DNA from: Thermobaculum sp042408415
Lineage (GTDB): Bacteria > Chloroflexota > Chloroflexia > Thermobaculales > Thermobaculaceae
Length of the DNA: 64,000 nt
Assembly: GCA_042408415.1 (NCBI GenBank)
Contig: JBHORE010000096.1
Location: forward strand, 1-64,000
Reading direction: 5' to 3'
Shown: piece by piece, positions 16,600 to 24,555 of the stretch
Position numbering within the stretch: the first letter of the stretch is position 1
How the letters are laid out: every line of letters begins with the position of its first letter
Program-made: the position numbers and the translations under genes
The notes under the pieces: model-generated
The model's database searches: none
Seen by the model: only the letters and a program-made list of their open reading frames with translations
Told to the model about the DNA's origin: nothing

Positions 16600-17718
16600 T
16601 ACACATGCAGCTACTGCCTTATCTTTCTCTAATTCCAGTTTTTGGGGTACGTACAGCTTACCCACGCCAATACGCGCATCGGCCATGCCATAGTACACAT
16701 CAATGCGATCTGGCTGTCCAAGATCTATCCTTTGATCGACGGCCGTTGGGAATACGACGTTGTTTACAATTCCCTGTCTCTCATCCTCCGTTGTAGGCTC
16801 GAGGATAGGCATCTTGGAGCGATATATAACTTTAGTAGGGTCGTCTCTATCTAGTACCAAGGCTCCTGCTGCATAGTAGACATTTGGTTGTAGGTCTACA
16901 CCTTCTATGATTTCGCCACTAACTCCATGGAACAGGGTTAGCCAGCCATGTTTGGTCAGTATAGGGGGAGTCCCCCCACCTATCTTTAATGCTTCCCAGG
17001 ATTCTTGTGGGACAGCGAGTAATCTGTGATTAGAGAAGTGAGTTAGGCCCCTAAGATCAGAACCTATCTTATCCACTGGGCAGTAGGAGATCCATATACT
17101 TGGCCTCGAGTCTTCTATACCTTCTGGGAGCACTTGATAAGGTGGTGCTCCCCAAGGTGCAACATCGTAAGTTGGCCTATGAATGAGAGCTATAGAATCA
17201 TTCCCATCGGGGTCCTTAATAAGCTCTGGGAATATTAGTGCATCCTTATTGGTGTAGAAGTCAAACTCTACACCTCTAGCCGGTGAAAACTTGGCGAGAC
17301 CAAGCCTCTTCCACTCGAATAGGTCCTCAGATACAGCTAGGGCTATTCTTGGTCCCAAGGGTCCATATGCAGTGTAAGTCATAATGTACTTATCTAGGTA
17401 GGTTACAAAGGTAATCCTAGGATCTTCACATCCCGCCGTTCTAGGGTTCTTCTCATAAGAGGCGGTAGGCTCAAGTACATAACCCAAACGTTCGACAGCC
17501 TTGGGATCTCCCTGATCGTCAAATATAACCTTAGCTATGCCGATCCTAGAGTAATTCTTCTCTGCTACTATTCTTGGGAAGATATATAGCTCTCCATTCC
17601 GACTCCTAGCTGCTGCGGGATTAAGAACCCCCCAAGCTTCATCAGGGTTATTAGGGTCGGGCTCCATTATTACTCCGAGGCGTTCTATGCAGAAGAGAGG
17701 CTTTTCTGTCACGGTCAC
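16597..17718 (-). CDS. Glycoside hydrolase family 130 protein (mannoside phosphorylase-like)
   Basis: 373-aa five-bladed propeller of the GH130 type, a family of phosphorylases and hydrolases acting on beta-mannosides. Signatures are LNPAAARSRNGELYIFPRI, RTAGCEDPRIT (carrying the catalytic-region Asp), NKDALIFPE and ALIHRPTYD; a late LFHGV motif completes the active-site rim. Which GH130 subgroup it belongs to, and whether it phosphorolyses or hydrolyses, cannot be told. GTG start at 17718 has AGGAGG seven bases upstream. No signal peptide, so it acts in the cytoplasm on imported oligosaccharide. Confidence 0.82.
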   Translation of the reverse strand: MTVTEKPLFCIERLGVIMEPDPNNPDEAWGVLNPAAARSRNGELYIFPRIVAEKNYSRIGIAKVIFDDQGDPKAVERLGYVLEPTASYEKNPRTAGCEDPRITFVTYLDKYIMTYTAYGPLGPRIALAVSEDLFEWKRLGLAKFSPARGVEFDFYTNKDALIFPELIKDPDGNDSIALIHRPTYDVAPWGAPPYQVLPEGIEDSRPSIWISYCPVDKIGSDLRGLTHFSNHRLLAVPQESWEALKIGGGTPPILTKHGWLTLFHGVSGEIIEGVDLQPNVYYAAGALVLDRDDPTKVIYRSKMPILEPTTEDERQGIVNNVVFPTAVDQRIDLGQPDRIDVYYGMADARIGVGKLYVPQKLELEKDKAVAACV

Positions 17719-17895
17719 TTAACCGCCTCCTAGAATTTGAATAATGCTCCAACAGGAAATAACATAATCGTTTGTATTTTGTTTCCTATTTGACACAATA
17801 ATCCCCTACGTTTGCAAATGGTTGATAACTGATCTCTTAATATATTTACGTTTTTTAAATTCTTAAGTTTTTTCACAGTTACCATTTTTGATCTC

Positions 17896-17957
17896 AGCCA
17901 CACTTCCCCTCATATGGCAAGATTTATGCTTGCTGCTTAACTGGGGAAGTGCTGGCT
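17896..17957. repeat. Nested inverted repeat upstream of the formate dehydrogenase operon
   Basis: Outer arms 17896-17909 and 17943-17957 (core CACTTCCCC / GGGGAAGTG) match over 14 bp with one bulged base; an inner GCAAG / CTTGC stem lies within the loop. It is ~110 bp before the fdh start and upstream of the TATAAT box, so it may be an operator or a terminator/leader of another transcript. Confidence 0.5.
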
Positions 17958-18006
17958 GCTGAGCAACAATTATATCGGAAAGCCTTTCTAAATTTTAGGA
18001 TATTTA

Positions 18007-18012
18007 TATAAT
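18007..18012 (+). promoter_or_regulatory. Probable -10 box of the formate dehydrogenase operon
   Basis: TATAAT 53 bases before the start codon. The region 17 nt upstream (CTTTCT) is a poor -35 element, so activation by a regulator or an alternative sigma contact would be expected. Confidence 0.45.
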
Positions 18013-18064
18013 CAGCGCTAGTTATGCTGAGTGTTCTGTACTGGAGGATAAGAGGAGATCCGAT

Positions 18065-21000
18065 ATGAACTTTCTACAGAAAATATCTGAGAGGGTAGGT
18101 ATTTCTCCTAATGCTGTAAGTAACCAAAGCAGGCGCTTATACCCAAGAATTAGAGACGCGCAAGTTACAGTGAGTGTTTGTCCCTATTGTGCCGTGGGTT
18201 GTTCACAGCTCGTTTACCATAAAGATGGCAAAGTAATTGATATAGAGGGCAACTATGCAAGTCCTATTAATGGTGGGACCCTATGCCCTAAAGGAGCAGC
18301 CACTTCTGGTCTCATCAATAGCCCTATGAGGATTAGGAAGGTCAAATATAGAGCTCCTTTTTCTGATAAGTGGGAGGAGAAGTCCCTCGACTGGGCACTG
18401 GACAGGATAGCTCAGCTAGTGAAGGAGACGAGGGACCGTACTTTTGAAGAGTATGATTCCTCTGGCAGAAGAGTAATGCGTACCCTGGGTATAGGACATC
18501 TTGGAGGGGCTACGCTTGATAATGAAGAAAATTATCTCATCAAAAAGCTATTCACCGCTGGGTTGGGTATTGTAGCGGTAGAGAATCAAGCTCGTATATG
18601 ACACTCTAGTACAGTGCCCGGTCTGGGTGCTCGATTAGGCAGGGGAGGCGCAACTACCTTTCAGCAGAGCTTGGCAGACTCTGACTGTATAGTCATTATG
18701 GGTTCCAACATGGCTGAGAATCACCCAGTAGGCTTTAGATTTGTCATGATGGCCAAAGAAAGAGGTGCAAAGCTCATACATATAGACCCCAGATTTACTC
18801 GAACCTCCGCTCTGTGTGATATTCATGTACCTCTTCGGGCCGGAAGCGATATAGCGTTTCTTGGAGGACTCATCAACTACGTGCTGAACCACGATAGGTG
18901 GAATTCAGACGATTTCTTTCAGACCTATGTACGTCACTATACTAATGCTGCAGCAATAATAGATGAGAATTTCAAGGATACAGAGGATCTGGGGGGGCTA
19001 TTCTCTGGTTATGATCCTGATTCGAGGTCTTATGATGCATCTTCCTGGAAGTACAGTGGAGAAGGTTTACACTCTTCCCCGGTAGATCATGAGAGCCACA
19101 CAGGCGAGGCACATGTAACTGGCTCAAAGGATACTGCTTCAGATAACTCTGAGTTCGACTTGACTATGCAGCATCCTCGAAGTGTGATGCAGATTCTGCG
19201 CAAGCATTTCGCACGTTATACACCTGATATAGTTGCTGAGATATGTGGAATACCTCAGGATCTGTTTATCAAGGTGGCTGAGACCATACTAGAGAACAGC
19301 GGTAGGGACAAGACCACTGCTTTCTGTTATGCGGTGGCTTGGACTCAGCATACTACTGGTTCTCAGATGATAGGCTGCTGCGCTATATTACAGCTACTGC
19401 TAGGCAATATAGGTAGGCCAGGTGGGGGCATACTAGCTCTAAGAGGTCATGCAACCATTCAGGGATCTACCGATATACCTACTCTCTATAATCTTTTGCC
19501 CGGTTACCTTCCAATGCCCTCATCCGAGACCGATGAGGACCAGACACTATCTGGATATATATCGCACTACCAAACTCAAACAGGTTGGTGGTATAACCTT
19601 CCGAAGTATATCATCAGTCTATTGAAAGCCTATTACGGTGGTAATGCCAACGCACAAAATGATTATGCCTACGATCTACTGCCACAGATAGGGGGGGATT
19701 ACTCCTTTGAAGCGATGATTCCTCTCATGCGTGATGGTGTAATGAGAGGTCTATTCTGTTTTGGTCAGAATCCTGCTGTTGGGGGGCAGAACTCTCGCCT
19801 TGCGCGCCGAGCTCTGGCTTCTCTAGATTGGCTAGTTGTCAGAGATGTTCACGAGATAGAGACTGCATCTTTCTGGTACGCCTCACCTGAGGTTAAAAGA
19901 GGAGAGCTTAGGCCAGAAGAGATCCCAACCGAAGTATTTTTATTACCCGCCGCTTTACCACCTGAGAAGGATGGGTCATTCACCAATACCCAACGTTTGG
20001 TGCAGTGGCACGATAAGGCTGTAGATCCTCCAGATGATGCACGATCAGAGACTTGGTTCCTTTATCACCTAGGCAGAAGACTAAAAGATCTCTATGCAAG
20101 CGATGACTCCCCAAAGGGAAGACAAATCTCGGCCCTCACCTGGAATTATAGTACTGAGGGGGATTTGCAGGAACCGAAGGTTGAAGATATCTTGTACGAG
20201 ATCAATGGCTATCGAGTCGAAGATAGAAAACTTCTTGGGAGCTTCGAAGATATAAAGGATGATGGTTCTACTGCATGCGGTTGCTGGATATATTGTGGAA
20301 TAACCCCTGAGCATGGTGTAAACCGGGCTAGAAATCGTGATGCTGATGATAAGGCTTCACTTGGTTGGGGTTTCTCATGGCCTGCCAATAGACGTATTCT
20401 TTATAATCGTGCATCGGCCGATCCACAGGGCAAGCCCTGGAGTGATCGAAAGAAGTGGGTATGGTGGGATGAGGCGCAGAAGAAATGGACCGGTTACGAT
20501 ATTCCGGACTTCCCAATCAATAAAGACCCATCTTATACTCCCCTTGAGGGTGCTAAGGGTGTTGATGCTCATTCAGGGGATTCTCCATTCATAATGATGT
20601 CTGATGGCAAGGGATGGTTATTTACGCCCAAGGGGATGAAAGATGGTCCTTTGCCCACTCACTATGAGCCAAAAGAATCACCATATCCTAACTTGTTATA
20701 TCCTAATCATCCGGTCAATCCTTGCGCTGTTCTCTTTGAAAGACCAGATAATCCTTATCATGCTATAGAAGATCCTGCATTCCCGCATATATTAACGACC
20801 TATAGACTAACCGAACACCATACAGCTGGAGGCATGACTAGGTGGATACCTTGGTTAGCAGAGCTGCAACCTGAAGGATTTGTGGAAATTAGCCCAGAGT
20901 TGGCACGAGAGATAGGTGTAATTACGGGGGACTGGGTTGTGTTATCGACCGCCAGGGGAGAGGTAGAATCTAGAGTCCTGGTTACGGCTAGGTTGCAACC

Positions 21001-21184
21001 TATAGTTAGAGACGGCAAAAGAATACATCAAATAGGCATGCCATGGCACTTCGGATATGGCGGCCTTGCAAGAGGAGCATCTGCTAACGATCTTAGCGCG
21101 CTTATTGAAGATCCTAACTCACGTATTCATGAAGCAAAGAGCTTCACCTGTAATATTCGCAAGGGCAGGCTAGACAGGAGATAG
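18065..21184 (+). CDS. fdhA: Formate dehydrogenase-N-type catalytic subunit, selenoprotein (Sec179)
   Basis: Oxidises formate at a bis-MGD Mo/W centre. One 1039-residue gene: the TGA at 18599-18601 is read as selenocysteine. Upstream NQARI and downstream HSSTVPGLGARLGRGG align with the E. coli FdnG ARV-U-H site, and the frame continues uninterrupted. Cys39, Cys42, Cys46 and Cys74 (CPYC, GC, LCPKG) bind the proximal 4Fe-4S cluster. Later segments follow FdnG closely: FSGYDPDSRSYD, AWTQHTTGSQ, WIYCGITPE, RRILYNRASADPQG, TTYRLTEHHT. Unlike FdnG there is no twin-arginine signal, and no upstream start could add one because TAG at 17996 closes the frame. ATG chosen by GAGGAG seven bases upstream. 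First gene of fdhA-fdhB-nrfD. Confidence 0.95.
18599..18631 (+). promoter_or_regulatory. Selenocysteine TGA codon and SECIS-like hairpin
   Basis: TGA (18599-18601) is followed after exactly 11 nt by a 7-bp stem, 18613-18619 with 18625-18631, including G-U pairs, closing a GGUCU loop. The same distance and an AGGUCU apical loop occur in the E. coli fdhF SECIS. This lets SelB place selenocysteine here. The downstream codon CAC (His) is the usual residue after Sec. Confidence 0.88.
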
Positions 21185-21188
21185 TACG

Positions 21189-22001
21189 ATGTCTGTTGGT
21201 AGCTTACAGTCACCTGTTGGGTTTCTTACAGATACCACTCTATGTATAGGTTGTAAAGCTTGTGAAGTTGCCTGTAAGCAATGGAACCAGCTACCAATGG
21301 ATGGTCTCACTTGGACTGGGAATAGTTATGATAATACTGGGGATTTAGGGGCCTATACCTGGAGACACGTTGAGTTTATAGAGCGATTTCAGGAAGATAT
21401 CCCCAGGGCTTCCGACATGCCTCCTTTTCAAAGCCACTGGCTTATGATGAGTGATGTGTGTAAGCACTGTGCTGTAGCTGGCTGCCTTGAGGCATGCCCC
21501 ACAGGTGCTATTATCCGCACAGAGTTTGGTACCGTTTACATTCAGCCTGACATATGCAATGGATGCGGGTATTGTGTCCCTGCTTGCCCGTTTGGAGTCC
21601 CTGATATCGGCGCATACGATGGTATATCTCACAAATGCACCCTATGTTATGACAGACTCAAGGATGGTCTTGAGCCAGCATGTGCTAAGGCGTGTCCTAC
21701 TGATTCTATTCAGTTTGGCTCTTACATTGAGCTGAAGGAAAGGGCCAAGAGACGGGTAGAGCATCTCCATTCACTGGGCGTGACTAGTGCCTACATATAT
21801 GGCGATGAAAACTTCGGTGGTACGAACGGTATACAAGGCTTATATGCCATGTTCATTCTTACCGATGAACCTGAAGTGTATAACTTGCCAAGGAGCCCAG
21901 AACTTCCTCAGAAAAAAGTTCTGAGAGGTTACTTGTCTGGGCTACTGTTTTCAATCTTGATGATGGTGCTGACTACCTTGTCCTTGAAGAGACGAAATTG
22001 A
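21189..22001 (+). CDS. fdhB: Formate dehydrogenase iron-sulphur (beta) subunit
   Basis: 270 aa with four 4Fe-4S cluster motifs: CIGCKACEVACKQWN (Cys19-Cys29), CKHCAVAGCLEACP, CNGCGYCVPACP and CTLCYDRLKDGLEPACAKACP. It passes electrons from the catalytic subunit to the membrane. GDENFGGTNGIQGLYAMFIL and a C-terminal hydrophobic segment (about 246-266, SGLLFSILMMVLTTLSL) match FdnH-type beta subunits that are tethered by one transmembrane helix. Starts 4 nt after fdhA. The orientation of that helix together with the missing Tat signal on FdhA is worth testing. Confidence 0.93.
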   Translation: MSVGSLQSPVGFLTDTTLCIGCKACEVACKQWNQLPMDGLTWTGNSYDNTGDLGAYTWRHVEFIERFQEDIPRASDMPPFQSHWLMMSDVCKHCAVAGCLEACPTGAIIRTEFGTVYIQPDICNGCGYCVPACPFGVPDIGAYDGISHKCTLCYDRLKDGLEPACAKACPTDSIQFGSYIELKERAKRRVEHLHSLGVTSAYIYGDENFGGTNGIQGLYAMFILTDEPEVYNLPRSPELPQKKVLRGYLSGLLFSILMMVLTTLSLKRRN

Positions 22002-22014
22002 TGGAGCTTATACT

Positions 22015-22998
22015 ATGACGGAGATACAGCTTAAAAGGAAGGCTAATGATAAAAATAGAAGTCGAGACGTAACTTATTATGACAGACCTGTAATACACAA
22101 GCCCCATTGGGGATGGCTTATTATCACATACTTCTTTCTCGGAGGCCTCTCTGGCGCTTGCTACCTGATTGGCTTGATTGCAGACCTTGTGAGGTTTGAT
22201 GTAACTGGACGTCTTGGCAGGGTTTGTAGGTATATATCTTTATCTTCGCTTATACCTTGTCCCGTGCTTCTCATATTTGATCTGAAGAGACCTGAGAGGT
22301 TTCACCATATGTTGAGAGTGCTTAAGCTACGTTCCCCGATGTCGGTTGGTACGTGGGTACTATCTACGTATGGTCTACTATCCGGGGCTGTGACTACGGC
22401 CGATATATTACATAATATATTCCCTCAAGGTAAGATCAATAGATTCCTTCGTACGTTAGATCCTATATTATCTCTTGCCAAGGTAATGGCAGGTTTACCT
22501 GCAATGTTTATGACCTTCTATACCGCCGTGCTCCTTGCGGCCACTGCTGTACCAGTATGGACAAAGAGAGCTGCGACCTTGCCTTTGGTATTTGTATCTT
22601 CTTCTTTTTCCTCAGGTTTGGCAGTTGCTTCCCTAGTTACTTCCATTACAAAAATGTTTGCTGCCAATAAGGCGTTAGTGTCGCTTCAGTTATGGATGGT
22701 CCCTATTGACTTGATAGTCAAGCTATTCTTTGAGCGAACTCTTGTGCGTGCTCTTAGGTTCTACTTAACGGATGGCAGGCTAAAGCTTGTAAACTTGCTA
22801 GGGATTAGAATAATAGGCGAGATCTTCCCTCTCTCGTTGCTACTCATAACACGTCTTAGGAAGGCAGATAATCCTTGGATAGTTAGGATATCTTCCATGA
22901 TGATATTGTTAGGCGTGCTAGCGTCCAGATACGTCGTGGTCAAGGCGGGGGAGAAATCTGCTGTTGATCCTAAGGCCGTCTTCGAGATTACTAGATGA
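22015..22998 (+). CDS. NrfD-type membrane subunit of formate dehydrogenase
   Basis: 327-aa polytopic membrane protein of the NrfD/PsrC family. HWGWLIITYFFLGGLSGACYLIG near the N-terminus is the family signature; several further hydrophobic helices follow, including LDPILSLAKVMAGLPAMFMTFYTAVLLAAT. NrfD subunits lack haem and pass electrons to quinone, so this enzyme uses an NrfD anchor in place of the cytochrome b subunit (FdnI) of the E. coli enzyme. Third gene of the operon; its stop overlaps the next start in ATGA. Confidence 0.88.
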   Translation: MTEIQLKRKANDKNRSRDVTYYDRPVIHKPHWGWLIITYFFLGGLSGACYLIGLIADLVRFDVTGRLGRVCRYISLSSLIPCPVLLIFDLKRPERFHHMLRVLKLRSPMSVGTWVLSTYGLLSGAVTTADILHNIFPQGKINRFLRTLDPILSLAKVMAGLPAMFMTFYTAVLLAATAVPVWTKRAATLPLVFVSSSFSSGLAVASLVTSITKMFAANKALVSLQLWMVPIDLIVKLFFERTLVRALRFYLTDGRLKLVNLLGIRIIGEIFPLSLLLITRLRKADNPWIVRISSMMILLGVLASRYVVVKAGEKSAVDPKAVFEITR

Positions 22999-23795
22999 TG
23001 CAGATAAAGAGCAGGGATAACGCAAAGATAAAATTCCTCAGAAAGCTTAGATCCAGGAAGTTTAGGGAGCAATCTGAGCTGTGCTATGTAGAAGGCATAA
23101 GGCAAGTTTACTCCGCATTCGAGGAAGGTTTCCATTTTGAGTTTCTTATAGTATCTAGTGATCTTCTTAGAAGTGAACACGCCTGGAAATTAGTGAATGA
23201 TCTTATCAGTGAGGGGGGCCAAGTAATAGATGTTGAACAGAATATTTTTAAGTCTATTAGCCTTAGGGACAATCCACAGGGTATAGCTGGCGTCGTCCGG
23301 CAGAGGTGGTATTCGCTAGAATCTATAGATCCTAAGGAGGGTCTTTGTTTATTAGCCCTGAAGGCCGTGCAGGATCCTGGTAATATTGGATCCATACTAC
23401 GCACTGCTGATGCTGTAGGTGTGAGATACGTAATACTTTTGGGGGACTCTGTTGACCCTTACGATCCTAATTCTGTGAGGGCTGGCGCAGGGGCTACGTT
23501 CACTGTAAGGCTGATTAAGACCTCTTTTGAGCACCTGCTTGATTGGAAAAATGCTCACCAAATACCAATCGTAGGGGCTGTTGGAGGCACACCATTGGAT
23601 TACAGTCGAGTAAATTACCCGTATCCTTGCATACTTCTCATGGGTAGTGAAAGACAAGGATTGGACTTGAGAGAGCAAAGCTTATGTGACATGCTCGTAA
23701 GCATACCAATGGTGGGTAAGGTTGACTCTCTAAATCTAGCTGTGGCTACTTCGGTCATCTTGTACGAGATATTTGATCAGAGGTCTAGGTTATAA
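22995..23795 (+). CDS. SpoU/TrmH-family RNA 2'-O-methyltransferase
   Basis: 266 aa. An N-terminal substrate-binding domain (KFLRKLRSRKFREQSELCYVEG) precedes the SPOUT knot, with ALKAVQDPGNIGSILRTADAVGV (motif 1), LMGSERQGL (motif 2) and VDSLNLAVATSVILYEI (motif 3). These are the three canonical SpoU motifs. It would methylate a ribose in rRNA or tRNA using SAM; the target nucleotide is not predictable, though TsnR/RlmB-like 23S rRNA enzymes are nearest. It overlaps nrfD by 4 bases (ATGA), so it is co-translated with the fdh operon without an obvious functional link. Confidence 0.88.
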   Translation: MMQIKSRDNAKIKFLRKLRSRKFREQSELCYVEGIRQVYSAFEEGFHFEFLIVSSDLLRSEHAWKLVNDLISEGGQVIDVEQNIFKSISLRDNPQGIAGVVRQRWYSLESIDPKEGLCLLALKAVQDPGNIGSILRTADAVGVRYVILLGDSVDPYDPNSVRAGAGATFTVRLIKTSFEHLLDWKNAHQIPIVGAVGGTPLDYSRVNYPYPCILLMGSERQGLDLREQSLCDMLVSIPMVGKVDSLNLAVATSVILYEIFDQRSRL

Positions 23796-24467
23796 GCTAA
23801 CTTTGTCTATCTCGTCTTCTTTCAATATCTGTCTGCCTAGTATCTTCTGAAAGTCTGTGCAGATATTATAAAAGCTTTCAAACGGATGTACCTTTAGACC
23901 TTTTGAGAGTGCATAGCTTAGTAAAGGCTCTAATGCCCAAACTCTATCTGCCACCTCTGCAGCTCTTCTATCGGATGTACCATTTCCTATGAACCATATC
24001 TCATCATACTGCTTGCGGTGATAGTTGATCACAGCTTCTTTAAACTCTACTTCGTCATCGCGGTCGAATGGACTGGGAAGGGAGAGTAACCATTGTCCAT
24101 CCACATAGTCGTCCACTAGTGAATAGACGGGGATATCCAAATTCTTCCCTAGTACGCTGTATATGTAGCTTCGCAGTCCGCCACTGACTATTGCCAGATG
24201 GAGGTTATATCCCCGACAGCATTCGATAAATTCTTCCCAACCTGGGCGAATCTTTGCAGTTCTTTTGACAAACTCGTTAATCTCATGCGGTGGGTTAGGT
24301 ACGTGTGAGAACTGCTCGCTCATGTTCTCCAATATAGAAACCTTTCCCTGGTCGAATTTCTCTTCTATTCTTTCCCAGTCAGCCGTAGAGAACTCCTTTA
24401 GTATCTCTATGCCCATATCTTGCAGGGTTATGGTGCCATCGAAATCGCAGAGAACCGCAATTTTCAT
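23790..24467 (-). CDS. MtnX-like HAD phosphatase
   Basis: 225-aa HAD-IB phosphatase. LCDFDGTIT at residues 6-14 carries the nucleophile Asp, VSGGLRSYI is motif II, and FIGNGTSDRRAAEVAD is motif IV. The overall sequence is like MtnX (2-hydroxy-3-keto-5-methylthiopentenyl-1-phosphate phosphatase) and ThrH. No other methionine-salvage gene is adjacent, so a phosphoserine-phosphatase-like role remains open. The last six bases overlap the convergent methyltransferase gene. Start ATG preceded by AGGAGG. Confidence 0.75.
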   Translation of the reverse strand: MKIAVLCDFDGTITLQDMGIEILKEFSTADWERIEEKFDQGKVSILENMSEQFSHVPNPPHEINEFVKRTAKIRPGWEEFIECCRGYNLHLAIVSGGLRSYIYSVLGKNLDIPVYSLVDDYVDGQWLLSLPSPFDRDDEVEFKEAVINYHRKQYDEIWFIGNGTSDRRAAEVADRVWALEPLLSYALSKGLKVHPFESFYNICTDFQKILGRQILKEDEIDKVSL

Positions 24468-24475
24468 ATTTCCTC

Positions 24476-24509
24476 CTGGTATAGGTTTTGGATCAAGCCA
24501 GTATACCAG
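24476..24509. repeat. Inverted repeat overlapping the MtnX-like gene's ribosome-binding site
   Basis: CTGGTATA (24476-24483) and TATACCAG (24502-24509) with an 18-nt spacer. In the minus-strand mRNA, the second arm runs into AGGAGG, so folding could mask the ribosome-binding site; in DNA it could be an operator for either divergent gene. Confidence 0.35.
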
Positions 24510-24555
24510 CTATTACCGGCGCCACTTGAGTAAAGCGAACACTTGAGTTATCCTT

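Larger units (their letters stand above)
17719..18064. other. 346-bp divergent intergenic region with structured inverted repeat
   Basis: No coding frame is convincing here. AT-rich on the GH130 side with several T-runs. It contains a nested inverted repeat at 17896-17957 and a consensus -10 box TATAAT at 18007-18012 (weak -35). GAGGAG at 18052-18057 is the ribosome-binding site of the formate dehydrogenase gene. It must hold the promoters of both divergent genes. Confidence 0.6.

Noticed and set aside
18599..18613. Frameshift or pseudogene explanation for the split formate dehydrogenase
   Set aside because: Both halves are in the same frame, TGA sits exactly at the known Sec position and the hairpin is at the right distance.
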